64,000 nucleotides of DNA from Haloterrigena salina JCM 13891 (GTDB taxonomy: Archaea; Halobacteriota; Halobacteria; Halobacteriales; Natrialbaceae), in the NCBI RefSeq assembly GCF_000337495.1, contig NZ_AOIS01000037.1:1-64000 (forward strand). Direction: 5' to 3'. Position 1 is the first letter of the stretch, and each line of letters opens with the position of its first letter. Positions 17,116 through 25,900 of the stretch are shown here, piece after piece. A program made the translations under genes and the position numbers. The notes under the pieces were generated by a model, which was given only the letters and a program-made list of their open reading frames with translations, ran no database searches and was not told the DNA's origin.

Positions 17116-18270
17116 TCAGGAATTCCGCATCGCGGAGAATTCGTCGGAGAGGTCGCCGCTGTGCTCTGCGAGGAACTCCCAGTCGGGGAAGGCGATGTTC
17201 GACGCCTCCTCGCTGTTGCTCGGCAGATCGTCCGCGAGGTCGCCGGCGTACTCGGTGTTCTCGTTACAGAACAGGGTCGGCATCTCCTCGGACCACGCCG
17301 TCTGGACCTCCGCGTCCATGAGGAAGTTGATGAACTCCTCGGCCCGGTCGCGTTTGTCGGTCCCCTTGACGACACACCAGTGGTTCAGGTAGCCGGTTGT
17401 CTCCTCCGGCATCGTGTGGGCCAACCCGTCGTAGTCGTCGATGTCGTACTCCGTCTGCTCGTAGTACCACTGGGCGACGTCGATGACGTCGTCCTGGAAG
17501 GCCTGCCAGACGTCCTGGCCGGAGCTGGCCCAGCTCTCGATCGGCCAGTTCCGGACGGTCTCGAGGACGTCGTCGTGGAGGTCGGCGTCGTGCATCTCCT
17601 CGCCGAGTTCCGCCTCGTCCATCCCGACGGCGGCGGCGTACATCGGGTACCACCAGAAGCCGGTGTCGACGCCGACGCCGTTGCTCTCCGCGACGGCCGA
17701 CCCGGAGAGGTCGCTCCAGGACTCGATCTCGCCGTCCAGGTCCTCGCGGTGGACGATGGTACAGGGGGCGCCGTCGACCGGCATCCCGTACTCCGTGGTC
17801 CGGAAGTCCGCGTAGTAATCGATGAGTTCGTCGGCGTTGGGGACGTTCTCCGTCCTGATCTCGTGGAAGAGATCGTCTTGCCGGCCGTAGTAGTAGAAGT
17901 TCCCTTCCGTGATGGTGACGTCGTAGGGTGGGTTATCGTCCGCCGCCGTCTGAATGTCGGTGAGGATGTCGCCCCAACCGGGTTCGATCTGAATCTCCGC
18001 GTCGAACTCGTCCTCGTATCTCGGGACGACCGCTTCTTCGAACCGCTCGGCGTAGTTCCCGCTCCAGACGCTGACGCGAAGCGGATCGCCGCTCCCGCTC
18101 GAGAGCAGTTCGGTACAGCCGGCGAGGGCGGTCGCTGACCCGACCGCTGTCGCAGACAGCAGGCGCCGGCGTGAAACTGATTCGCTTCGAGAATCGGACG
18201 GTGATTCGAAATCTGTCGCGCTCGTCTCTGCAACCCCATCAGGGTCTGCAGGCATTGGTACCCCGGTCAT
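17116..18270 (-). CDS. potD: extracellular solute-binding lipoprotein (PotD/PotF-like)
   Basis: A 384-residue substrate-binding protein, first gene of the four-gene ABC operon. SRRRLLSA and lipobox ALAGC (Cys 52) mark Tat export and lipid anchoring; the stretch before the twin Arg is unusually long (about 33 residues), and a second ATG at 18255 may be the true start. The mature part begins with LRVSVWSGNYAERFEE, typical of the PotD/PotF cluster, with VTITEGNFYYYGRQ and a late GYLNHWCVVKGTDK block. Polyamine or related cation uptake is likely from family, not proven. Confidence 0.85.
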   Translation of the reverse strand: MTGVPMPADPDGVAETSATDFESPSDSRSESVSRRRLLSATAVGSATALAGCTELLSSGSGDPLRVSVWSGNYAERFEEAVVPRYEDEFDAEIQIEPGWGDILTDIQTAADDNPPYDVTITEGNFYYYGRQDDLFHEIRTENVPNADELIDYYADFRTTEYGMPVDGAPCTIVHREDLDGEIESWSDLSGSAVAESNGVGVDTGFWWYPMYAAAVGMDEAELGEEMHDADLHDDVLETVRNWPIESWASSGQDVWQAFQDDVIDVAQWYYEQTEYDIDDYDGLAHTMPEETTGYLNHWCVVKGTDKRDRAEEFINFLMDAEVQTAWSEEMPTLFCNENTEYAGDLADDLPSNSEEASNIAFPDWEFLAEHSGDLSDEFSAMRNS

Positions 18271-18388
18271 CTCTGGTGGCGACGTAAAACCGTTGTGGAC
18301 TCCGAGAACGTCTCGAAATGTTACCAGTTCCCGTTGCGACCGGTGCTGAAACTAACCGAGCGGTCGACGAGAACCGCGAGACTCGAAT

Positions 18389-19213
18389 TCAGATCTCGGA
18401 GTCGGCCGCTTCCGTCGCCTCGGCGGGATCGACGACCTCGCCCGTCGCGGGATAGACGCCCACCTGATCGCACACGTCGGCCATCGGGCAGGCGTCGGGA
18501 TCCTCGAGGCAGGCTGGCTTGCGCGCCGTACAGTACTCGCGACCGAACTGAATCGTCGCGGTGTGGCCGAACCCGCACTTGGCGGCGGGCACCTCGCGCT
18601 CGAGCACCGCGCGAACGTCCTCGTGGTCGGCGGCGGCCGGCGCGATGCCCATCCGACGATAGATCCGGTGGACGTGCGTGTCGACGGGGAAAACGCCGCC
18701 GCGGCCGCCCGCGAACAGCAGGACACAGTCGGCGGTCTTCGGGCCGACGCCGCGGACCGAGAGGAGCGTGTCGCGGACCTCGGCGGGCTCCTCGTCCTTG
18801 ACGAACGCGTCGAACGCCGCGGCGGAGCCGAACTCCTCGAGGATCCACTCGGCGGTTCGGATCAGCACCTCCGATTTTTGGTTGTAGAGGCCCGCGGAAC
18901 TGATCGTCTCCGCGAGGCGCGACCGCTCGGCCGCTGCGAGCGACTCGGCGAGGTCGACATCCGGACTGCCGTACCTGTCGACCAGCGCGTCGTGGGCCGG
19001 CTGGCTCGCCTTGTCGCTGGTGTTCTGGCTCAGGATCGTGCGGACGAGGCAGGTGAAGGCGTCCTGGCCGCCGTACGTTTTCTCCCAGTACAGTTCTCCG
19101 AGCCGGTCGACGACTTCCTCCGCGCGGGTGTCGGCCGTCGACGGGTCGAACTCGGCCGCGGCGCCGCCCTCGACGCCGCCGCTGATGTTGACGGCGGGTT
19201 CGTCGTCGCTCAT
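18389..19213 (-). CDS. nth: endonuclease III-like DNA glycosylase
   Basis: A 274-residue base-excision-repair glycosylase/AP lyase removing oxidised pyrimidines. The helix-hairpin-helix LLSVRGVGPKTADCVLLFA holds the catalytic Lys, and PVDTHVHRI the catalytic Asp. A C-terminal four-Cys iron-sulfur loop is present but spaced C-x6-C-x6-C-x5-C, four residues longer in the middle than the textbook C-x6-C-x2-C-x5-C. The ATG at 19213 (MSDDEP) is chosen over upstream in-frame codons because the preceding sequence is not protein-like. It has an extended acidic N-terminus and stands alone. Confidence 0.9.
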   Translation of the reverse strand: MSDDEPAVNISGGVEGGAAAEFDPSTADTRAEEVVDRLGELYWEKTYGGQDAFTCLVRTILSQNTSDKASQPAHDALVDRYGSPDVDLAESLAAAERSRLAETISSAGLYNQKSEVLIRTAEWILEEFGSAAAFDAFVKDEEPAEVRDTLLSVRGVGPKTADCVLLFAGGRGGVFPVDTHVHRIYRRMGIAPAAADHEDVRAVLEREVPAAKCGFGHTATIQFGREYCTARKPACLEDPDACPMADVCDQVGVYPATGEVVDPAEATEAADSEI

Positions 19214-19400
19214 ACGCGTCGATAGGTCCCGGTGATACGTGTGGATACCGATCTCGATCGGAGTCGAACCCCTGCTTGCGATCCGTTTCGGTATCGAAAC
19301 CCCATGAATATCCATCACCACGGGAAATACCCTACCGGTATATTTTATAATATACCAGAATTATAAAGCATATTATTTTAACATCCCGCCGATTCGAGTG

Positions 19401-20405
19401 ATGTTCGACGAGTACCCACGGCGAACGGTCGTTCGCGGAATCGGGGGCGCAGCGATCGGATCGGTTCTCGGCTCGGGGGCCGCTTCGGCGGCTGACGACT
19501 CGACCGAAGCGACAGCCAACGGACGGCGCCGATTTGGATTTTCAGGGCGTTCTGCGACGATCAGGGCCTGTTCGTTCAACGTTCGGTACGATAACCCGTC
19601 CGACGAGCACTCGTGGGACGAGCGTTTGGGTCGGGTCACTGAGACCGTCACCGAGACCGAGCCCGATCTCCTCGGCGTTCAGGAGGCGCTCGCGAACCAG
19701 TACGATGACCTCCGGAACCGACTCGAGGCGTACGAGTGGTACGGTGTCGGTCGGAACGACGGTGACCGCGAGGGCGAAATGGTTCCCGTCGCGTGGCGAG
19801 CGGATCGGTTCGAGATGCTCGACCGGGGGGCGTTCTGGCTCTCGGAGACGCCGGCGGAACCGAGCGTCGGCTGGGACGCCGACCTACCGCGCGTGACGAC
19901 GTGGTCGAGCCTGCGCCACCGCGAGAGCGGCCGCCGGATCTGGTTCTGCAACACCCACTTCTCTCACGTGAGCGAGACAGCGCGCGCCGAGTCGGCGCGA
20001 CTCATCCTCGAGCGAGCGCGTGATCGGGCGGCCGACGGGATGGACGTCGTCGTGACGGGCGACTTCAACGTGAAGCCGAATCGCGAGCCATATCGGATCA
20101 TGACCGGCCTGAGCGACGACGAGACGTCGCCGCTCGTCGATCCCCGTCGCGAGGCCGATACGGCAACCGTCGCCGGCCCGTGGGGGACGTACCACGGCTT
20201 CACGAACCGGGTCGGCGATCGAATCGACTACGTCTTCACGGGGGACACCGCGACCGTAAACTGGTATCGGACGCTGCCGATTCTCGAGAACGCCTATCGG
20301 TCCGACCACTTGCCCGTGCTCACCGAACTCGAGTACGGATCGCGGTGGCGGTTCGGACGCGAGCGCCGGACTGGGAAGCCGGACTGGGCGCGGTCACGCG
20401 ATTGA
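19401..20405 (+). CDS. secreted endonuclease/exonuclease/phosphatase family protein
   Basis: A 334-residue EEP-superfamily enzyme (DNase I / sphingomyelinase fold), exported by Tat: twin Arg at 7-8, hydrophobic stretch and a GAASA cleavage-type site near residue 30. Catalytic motifs: SFNVRYDNPSD (Asn), GVQEALANQ (Glu), TGDFNVKPN (Asp, Asn) and RSDHLPV (Asp, His). It could hydrolyse phosphodiesters or phosphomonoesters outside the cell; the exact substrate is open. The ATG at 19401 follows an in-frame GTG by one codon. The upstream DNA (about 19335-19380) is strikingly AT-rich and probably holds the promoter. Confidence 0.85.
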   Translation: MFDEYPRRTVVRGIGGAAIGSVLGSGAASAADDSTEATANGRRRFGFSGRSATIRACSFNVRYDNPSDEHSWDERLGRVTETVTETEPDLLGVQEALANQYDDLRNRLEAYEWYGVGRNDGDREGEMVPVAWRADRFEMLDRGAFWLSETPAEPSVGWDADLPRVTTWSSLRHRESGRRIWFCNTHFSHVSETARAESARLILERARDRAADGMDVVVTGDFNVKPNREPYRIMTGLSDDETSPLVDPRREADTATVAGPWGTYHGFTNRVGDRIDYVFTGDTATVNWYRTLPILENAYRSDHLPVLTELEYGSRWRFGRERRTGKPDWARSRD

Positions 20406-20444
20406 ATCGGAGACCCATCGTCGCCGGGTTCGTCGGCTCGTGGC

Positions 20445-20936
20445 TCACTCCCGCAGATACCGAATCGCCTGTTTTCCGTCGCTCGGGTGGCCGCCGTAGG
20501 CCGGCATCCAGTCGGGATAGGTCACCGGCACGGCCGTTGCGAGGACCGAGATGAACGCCCAGTATGCCCCCGCTTGACAGACGATCGTGACCGCTTCGGT
20601 CGCCATCGACGCGGCATCGAGCAATCCCACTGCGAAGACGAGGGAACTGATCGGTCCGATCAACACGAACGCCGCGCCCCGATACCCCTCGGGTGCCGTC
20701 TCCGTGCGGCAGTAGCCGGGCCACCACGACCGCCAGCCGGACGGGTCAAGGCTAATCTCGAGGCGACCGAGGGACAGTTCCCAGCGCGGATCGGACCCGA
20801 CCGTGACCCGTACTGTCCCGGGAAGCAGGGCCAGTCCCATCGCCGCGTGGGCGAGTTCGTGACCGAGAACCAGCAGCGGCACGACGACCAGATACGCCAG
20901 CACGACGAGCGCCAGAGACATAACTAATCCAACCAT
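20445..20936 (-). CDS. M50-like membrane metalloprotease-related protein
   Basis: A 163-residue membrane protein with about four hydrophobic segments. Its first helix carries GHELAHA, the HExxH zinc motif of site-2-type proteases, and a later HPSDGKQAI is in the position of the Asp-containing motif that supplies the third ligand. This suggests an intramembrane protease or a reduced M50 relative. The ATG at 20936 is chosen because the open frame begins with TTG further upstream; another ATG lies at 20921. It converges with the EEP gene, 40 bases away. Confidence 0.65.
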   Translation of the reverse strand: MVGLVMSLALVVLAYLVVVPLLVLGHELAHAAMGLALLPGTVRVTVGSDPRWELSLGRLEISLDPSGWRSWWPGYCRTETAPEGYRGAAFVLIGPISSLVFAVGLLDAASMATEAVTIVCQAGAYWAFISVLATAVPVTYPDWMPAYGGHPSDGKQAIRYLRE

Positions 20937-21009
20937 TCTCGATACGTATATCGTGTTGACAATCCGCAAAAAGACACCGGTCCGATTCGAATCCGCCGTC
21001 GCGCCCGGT

Positions 21010-21423
21010 TCACTCCACGCTGATCGTCACCGTCGCCTCGGCGCCGTCGGCCAGCGCCTCGACGAGGTCACGATCGAACCCCTCGGCCGCGAACGCCGCG
21101 CCGTTCATGATCGTCCGGTCGTCCACGTAGTCGCTGGTCCGACCGACGGCGCTGCGCTCGTTGGTGAACTCGAGGTCGGGATCGCCGCGCCCTTCGACGG
21201 TCTCCGTATAGCCGCCTGCTTCGATCGTGAACGCGATCGTGGCCTCGCGGTCCCGGCAGGCCTCGACGAACGCGGGATCGAAGTCAGCGGGCGCACGGTC
21301 GGCCTCGACGGCGAGGATGCAGTCCCCGGCGGGAGTGAGGTAGTCGTCGGTCGTTACCTCGAACGTGCTCGCGTGCTCCGCGGAGACGTTCTCGTGACCG
21401 CTGGCGCGGATGACTTCTTCCAT
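21010..21423 (-). CDS. DUF371 family protein
   Basis: A 137-residue protein matching DUF371, an archaeal family of unknown function. The diagnostic opening GHENVSAEHASTFEVT, then DYLTPAGDCILAVEADRAP and the GRGDPDLEFTNERSAVGRTSDYVDDRTI block are all present, and the length is normal. Conserved His, Asp and Arg residues suggest an enzyme, but no activity is known to me. It follows the phosphohydrolase gene on the same strand with an 81-base gap. Confidence 0.85.
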   Translation of the reverse strand: MEEVIRASGHENVSAEHASTFEVTTDDYLTPAGDCILAVEADRAPADFDPAFVEACRDREATIAFTIEAGGYTETVEGRGDPDLEFTNERSAVGRTSDYVDDRTIMNGAAFAAEGFDRDLVEALADGAEATVTISVE

Positions 21424-21504
21424 GCCCGTCGGTTCGTTGCCGGGCGGAAAACGGCCTCGAATTGGGTTCGGGACCCGGACGGACTCGAGCGCGACGCCGC
21501 GGAC

Positions 21505-22848
21505 CTACAGCAGGCTCGCGCCGTCGAACTCGCCGCGGCCGTAGTCGACCTCGAGGAGGTCGAGGATGGTCGGCGTGATGTCGAAGAGGTCGGCGTCGCC
21601 GATCGTGGCTTCGGGCGTGTCGATGTACAGCGACGTGTTGTCGAAGCTGTGCATACCGTTTCGCGGGCCGCTCGTGAAGATGTCCGAATCGGCCTTGAAC
21701 CCGGACTTCAGGTCGAAGCCCTTGTTCGGGATCGCGACCAGGTCCGGCGCGATGTCGTCGTGGTCGCCGCGGAAGGCTTCCTCCTTCTCGACGACGCGCT
21801 CGACGACCTTGTTGCCGTCGGGACCCTCGAGCGCTTCCAGATCGGCCTTGAGCTGGTCGCGGACCTCGTCGTAGTCCTCTTCGGGGACGGAGCCGCGCGG
21901 CTCCCGACCCTCGAGGTTGATGTAGAACCGACCCGGGATGAACGAGTAGGCCTTGGTATCGTCGGCGATATCGCCCAGTTCCTCGGGGTCGTCGGTCTTG
22001 AAGGAGAGCCAGCCCTCCTCTCGAAGCCACTCGTTGAAGTGCACCTCGTAGTCGAGGCTGGTGAAGCCGTGGTCGGAGGCGACGATCATGGTAACGTCCT
22101 CGGGCAGCGCGTCGCGGAGCCGACCGATGTAGTCGTCGACCTTCTGGTAGAACTCGATGAACTCCTCTTTGTACTCGCCGTCGCGCTCATAGTCCTTGAA
22201 GAGGAAGTGGTTGACCCGGTCGGTCGTCATGAAGACGCCGAAGAAGAGGTCCCAGTCGTCCTCCTCGATGTAGTGTTTGAAGGCCTCGAAGCGCGCGTCG
22301 ACCGTCGCGTGGGCGTCCTCGATGAACTCCGATTTGTCCTCCTGGTGGCCGAGTTTCGGATTGACGTCGATCCGGTAGTCCAGCGTCTCGAGGTAGTCGC
22401 GGACGTCGTCGGGGTAGGCCGCCTTCTCCAGTCCGGGCGAGAGGAATCCGGAGACCATCCGCTGGACGTTGCGCTGGGGCGGGAAGGTGACGGGAACGTT
22501 CATCACCGTCGCCTGGCGGCCGTCCTCCTGGACGCGGTCCCAGACGCGGTCGGCCTGGACCTCACGTCCCATCGGGACGTAGGTGTCGTAGGTGCCGACC
22601 TCGCGGTCCTGAAAGCCGTAGACGCCGGTCTCACCGGGGTTGACTCCGGTCGTCAGCGACGGCCAGCAGGCGCTGGACTCGGGCGGAACGATGCTCGAGA
22701 TCTCGCCGGCCGTCCCTTCGTCGGCGATCGCGGCGAAGTTCGGGAACAGTTCTTCGTTCTCCGAGAGGAGACTATACGGCACGCCATCGACCCCAATAAA
22801 CGCGACACGGGGGGCGTCGTCGCCCCGCAGTCGATCGAACAGACCCAT
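21505..22848 (-). CDS. alkaline phosphatase superfamily phosphodiesterase/pyrophosphatase
   Basis: A 447-residue enzyme of the type I phosphodiesterase/nucleotide pyrophosphatase branch. Metal-ligand and nucleophile blocks are visible: FIGVDGVPYSLL at the start, ACWPSLTTGVNPGETGVYGF near residue 60 (nucleophile Thr/Ser), and MIVASDHGF near 250 (Asp-His metal pair). No signal peptide is seen, so it acts in the cytoplasm. The ATG at 22848 (MGLFDRL) is preferred over an open frame starting 27 bases upstream. Relatives often occur near polysaccharide or glycosylation genes, but here there is no such context. Confidence 0.85.
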   Translation of the reverse strand: MGLFDRLRGDDAPRVAFIGVDGVPYSLLSENEELFPNFAAIADEGTAGEISSIVPPESSACWPSLTTGVNPGETGVYGFQDREVGTYDTYVPMGREVQADRVWDRVQEDGRQATVMNVPVTFPPQRNVQRMVSGFLSPGLEKAAYPDDVRDYLETLDYRIDVNPKLGHQEDKSEFIEDAHATVDARFEAFKHYIEEDDWDLFFGVFMTTDRVNHFLFKDYERDGEYKEEFIEFYQKVDDYIGRLRDALPEDVTMIVASDHGFTSLDYEVHFNEWLREEGWLSFKTDDPEELGDIADDTKAYSFIPGRFYINLEGREPRGSVPEEDYDEVRDQLKADLEALEGPDGNKVVERVVEKEEAFRGDHDDIAPDLVAIPNKGFDLKSGFKADSDIFTSGPRNGMHSFDNTSLYIDTPEATIGDADLFDITPTILDLLEVDYGRGEFDGASLL

Positions 22849-23010
22849 GGGCGTGGGTAGTTCGACCGCATACAAGAACCTTCGTTTCGAGACACTGTGT
22901 TGAGAAGAACTGACACTAGTTCACGTGGGACCGTACGGCACCGACGGCGGGACGGCGATGCAACGACCGCTCGAACGACTGACTCGAGGCCTGCGACGGG
23001 CGCAGCGGGC

Positions 23011-23142
23011 TTACTCGTCCTCGTCGTCCTCGGCCGGGTCGAAGTTCTCGGGAACGACCGTCAGGTGGGCCATACCGACGCCGGACTCGGGGACGTCGGC
23101 GTCGTCGTCGGACGTTCGCGCGGACGGGTTGGTGGCTGCCAT
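23011..23142 (-). CDS. small acidic protein
   Basis: A 43-residue acidic frame, starting with ATG and ending in a run of Asp/Glu. The central segment GVGMAHLTVVPENFDP looks like a conserved patch, and composition (Asp/Glu-rich, Ala, Thr) fits haloarchaeal coding. An AT-rich TAATTTTATCC lies about 35 bases upstream on this strand, consistent with a promoter. I do not recognise a family and assign no function. It lies between the phosphohydrolase and pyrophosphatase genes in the same orientation. Confidence 0.55.
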   Translation of the reverse strand: MAATNPSARTSDDDADVPESGVGMAHLTVVPENFDPAEDDEDE

Positions 23143-23305
23143 GACGAATAGACGTACCGCTGCGAGGGGGATAAAATTACCCATGCTCATAATGCATGAG
23201 GCGTGCAGACGAACATAACTCGCGCGAATCCGGGAGCGACCGCTGGCGGAACCATCGTCGTCGGCGCGAAAAAACGGCGTGGCGAGTGGCGAGCCGCGGG
23301 AGCGA

Positions 23306-23836
23306 CTAGAAGTTCTCCTCGTAGAGCTCCTGTGCGTGTTCGATCGCGTCGTAGGCGGCCTGCTTGTCCTCCCAGCCCTGCGTCTCGACTTCCTTGCCTT
23401 CCTCCAAGTTCTTGTAGGTCGCGAAGAACTCGTCGATCTCGTCGAGTTGCTGCTGGGGGATGTCGTCGAGATCTTCGATGTGGTCGTAGCGCGGATCCTC
23501 GCTGGGGACCGCGATGACCTTGTCGTCCTGCTCGCCATCGTCGTCCATCTTCATCAGCGCGACGGGGCGGGCTTCGATGACGCAGCCGGGGAACGTCTGA
23601 TCCTCGACGAGGACGAGCACGTCGAAGGGGTCCTCGTCGTCGTAGTACGACTGCGGAATGAAGCCGTAGTCGCTCGGATAGTGGACGTTACTGTGGAGCA
23701 CGCGGTCTAAGACGACGCCCGGGATGTCCTTCTCGTACTCGTACTTGTTTCGCTCGCCCTTGAGACACTCCACGACGGCGTAGATCTCTTCTGGCGGATT
23801 CGGTCCGGTCTCGAGGTCTTCCCAGAGGTTGACCAT
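23306..23836 (-). CDS. ppa: inorganic pyrophosphatase
   Basis: A 176-residue family I inorganic pyrophosphatase that hydrolyses PPi to phosphate and pulls biosynthetic reactions forward. Signatures: KYEYEKD, HYPSDYGFIPQSY and the metal-binding DDEDPFDVLVL, with EDPRYD near residue 110. Length is standard. The ATG at 23836 gives MVNLWEDLETGPNPP, the typical N-terminus; the open frame extends upstream without coding character. It is divergent from the PadR gene across about 200 bases. Confidence 0.96.
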   Translation of the reverse strand: MVNLWEDLETGPNPPEEIYAVVECLKGERNKYEYEKDIPGVVLDRVLHSNVHYPSDYGFIPQSYYDDEDPFDVLVLVEDQTFPGCVIEARPVALMKMDDDGEQDDKVIAVPSEDPRYDHIEDLDDIPQQQLDEIDEFFATYKNLEEGKEVETQGWEDKQAAYDAIEHAQELYEENF

Positions 23837-24040
23837 GTACCGGAGACTCCATCGGTGGATCAAAAAGTACTTTCGTAATCGAGTGTCACATTGTAGACGA
23901 CGGTTGCCAGATACACGACATGAGATCCGGACAAGACCCACCAGTGTCCGGCGGTTGCAAAGTCGATCGGCTAGCCGCCGATCGCGCATACGAGGGATTA
24001 GTTGACAAGTCTTAAATAGTCTGGTGACATTTGCACAAGT

Positions 24041-24400
24041 ATGTCAGAGGCACAATCAATCACCGGCGAACAGAGTATTGCACGCGAACTCACCGCGTTC
24101 CAGACCAACATCCTCACGATCCTGGCCAAAGAGCCGATGTACGGCCTGGCGATCAAGCGCGAACTCGAGGACTACTACGGAACGGAGGTAAACCACGGGC
24201 GTCTCTACCCGAACCTCGACGAACTCGTCGACCTCGGGCTGGTCGAGAAGAGCGAACTCGACAAGCGAACCAACCAGTACTCGCTGACCGACGACGGCTA
24301 CGACGCCGTCCTCGACGGCGTCCAGTGGTCGCTCTCGAAGATCGTCACTGACGACGAGCGCGCCGACGAGATCCGCGACATCGTCGAGAACAGCTACTAA
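24041..24400 (+). CDS. PadR-family transcriptional regulator
   Basis: A 119-residue winged-helix DNA-binding protein. The segment FQTNILTILAKEPMYGLAIKRELEDYY followed by HGRLYPNLDELVDLGLVEKSE and the beta-wing NQYSLTDDGY is diagnostic of PadR. It has the short form without a long C-terminal domain. A clear TATA-like CTTAAATAG (24012-24020) sits about 25 bases before the ATG, implying a leaderless transcript. Its targets are unknown; the divergent pyrophosphatase promoter is the nearest candidate besides its own. Confidence 0.92.
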   Translation: MSEAQSITGEQSIARELTAFQTNILTILAKEPMYGLAIKRELEDYYGTEVNHGRLYPNLDELVDLGLVEKSELDKRTNQYSLTDDGYDAVLDGVQWSLSKIVTDDERADEIRDIVENSY

Positions 24401-24439
24401 CGACCGCGGCTGCGATTCCACCAGAACCACTCGTTGCGG

Positions 24440-25078
24440 TTATCGGCCCCGACGGTCGGGGACCGAACGATCGGCCGTCTCGGAGATCAGCTCGATCGAT
24501 TCCGCGATCGCGTCCCGCTGTTCGGCGGACGGCCACGCATTTCTCACGAAGTACTCGGTACGGAACTCCCGGAGCTCCGCGTCCGTGAGCTCCGCGATCG
24601 GCTTCGCGTAGTGGTTGCTCGCGAAATCGGCGAGCGTCGCGGCGTTGTCGCCGTGGACGTCGCCGTGGTTCTCGCGGACGCGCTCGACAAGTTCCCGGTT
24701 GCGCGCCGCGACGTCGTTCCAGTCGTCCGGATCGCCCGTTCCCTCGAGCGGGATCTCGACCGCGCGCGAGAGGTCGGCGATCCGGTCGGTCCGGATGACG
24801 CCCTGTTCACTGTCGTGCCACTCCGCGGGATGGAGGACGAGGGTGTCGCCGCCGTCGTCGTCGCGAACCCGGGCGGTGAAATCGTACTCGGAGAGAAGTG
24901 TCGCGCGCCGCTCCCTGCGCGCTTCGGCCTCGTTCTCGTCGGGCGTCTCGCGCGCGATCCGCGTGAGCCGTTCGGCCTCGTCGACGATGTCGGCGGGAAG
25001 TTCCGTGGTCTCGAGGTCGCCGGCCCCGTCCTCGGAGTCGGCACCGGTTTCGGCGAGCGATTCGTTCGAGTCAGTCAT
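24440..25078 (-). CDS. rnhA operon protein
   Basis: A 212-residue acidic, largely helical protein with no recognised enzymatic motif. Its place just downstream of rnhA (66-base gap, same strand) and its composition match the haloarchaeal proteins usually called rnhA operon protein. Conserved-looking patches include ELPADIVDEAERLTRIARET, LVLHPAEWHD and FASNHYAKPIAELT. The ending is rich in Asp, Arg and Ser. A role in DNA or RNA metabolism is implied only by the operon. Confidence 0.78.
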   Translation of the reverse strand: MTDSNESLAETGADSEDGAGDLETTELPADIVDEAERLTRIARETPDENEAEARRERRATLLSEYDFTARVRDDDGGDTLVLHPAEWHDSEQGVIRTDRIADLSRAVEIPLEGTGDPDDWNDVAARNRELVERVRENHGDVHGDNAATLADFASNHYAKPIAELTDAELREFRTEYFVRNAWPSAEQRDAIAESIELISETADRSVPDRRGR

Positions 25079-25144
25079 ACCGATCCGTACGGCCTCGAGG
25101 ACTTTTTCCCTTGCCGATCCGCGCCGGCCGACGGGCGATCCGGA

Positions 25145-25738
25145 TCAGGCGGCGTCGAGGGCCTCGTTCACGAGCCCGTCCGCACGGTCGTTGACCTCTC
25201 GCGGGACGTACTCGAGGGTCCACTCGTCGAACGCGCCGAGCAGTTCGTGGACGGTGACGCGCTTCTCGCGGAGTTCGGGATTGTTGGTGTCGTACTCGCC
25301 GCGGACCTGCTTGACGATCAGTTCGGAGTCGCCGCGGACGTGGACCTCGTCGTAGCCGTAGTCGCGAGCGGCCTCGAGGCCCGCGATCAGCGCCTCGTAC
25401 TCGGCCTGGTTGTTGGTCGCCGTTCCGATCGTCTCGCCGTCCTCGGCGACGATCCCGTCGCCGGTGACGATCACCCAGCCGATCGCGGCCGGGCCGGGGT
25501 TCCCGCGCGAGCCGCCGTCGAAGTAGACGTGCGCGCGACCGCCGCTCTCGCGCAACAGCGCCTCGAGGTCCCGCGGGTTCGATCCCTGGATGACGACCTT
25601 CTCGTTGTAGGCGACGGCCGTCGCAGAGCCGCGGCTCGCCCGCCAACGCTCGTGATCCGTGTTTCCGGACTCGACCGACACCCCTGCTTCCTCGAGTCGT
25701 GCTCGAGCCGTCTCGACGTCGCACTCGATGACCGGCAT
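25145..25738 (-). CDS. rnhA: ribonuclease HI
   Basis: A 197-residue archaeal-type RNase HI, which removes the RNA strand of RNA:DNA hybrids. Catalytic carboxylates can be placed: Asp 74 in YFDGGSRGNPG, Glu 113 in QAEYEAL, Asp 137 in RGDSELIV and Asp 187 in NDRADGL. An N-terminal extension of about 65 residues, with a small beta-rich domain, precedes the catalytic core, as in halobacterial homologues. The ATG at 25738 (MPVIECDV) is chosen over a long open frame upstream. It heads a two-gene unit and is divergent from the TFB gene. Confidence 0.93.
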   Translation of the reverse strand: MPVIECDVETARARLEEAGVSVESGNTDHERWRASRGSATAVAYNEKVVIQGSNPRDLEALLRESGGRAHVYFDGGSRGNPGPAAIGWVIVTGDGIVAEDGETIGTATNNQAEYEALIAGLEAARDYGYDEVHVRGDSELIVKQVRGEYDTNNPELREKRVTVHELLGAFDEWTLEYVPREVNDRADGLVNEALDAA

Positions 25739-25865
25739 TCGTTGCCGATATCCGCCGGAATCGGATAAAGTCTTTCCGGTATCAAATCGTAAACCCCGCT
25801 TCTGAAGCGCTGTAGTTCCCGATATCGACAGATATTCCTCAGTGGCGGAAAACACCGACCAAGGA

Positions 25866-25872
25866 TTTATAT
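25866..25872 (+). promoter_or_regulatory. TATA box of the TFB gene
   Basis: TTTATAT preceded by CCAAGG (a BRE-like purine stretch) sits about 32 bases before the ATG. A second TATAAAA at 25890-25895 is too close to the start codon to direct transcription of this gene. Confidence 0.6.
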
Positions 25873-25900
25873 GCGATGGTGATACTACTATAAAAGTGCG

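Noticed and set aside
20953-22860. A 635-residue plus-strand open frame
   Set aside because: It is antisense to DUF371 and the AlkP-superfamily gene, both of which have clear family motifs.
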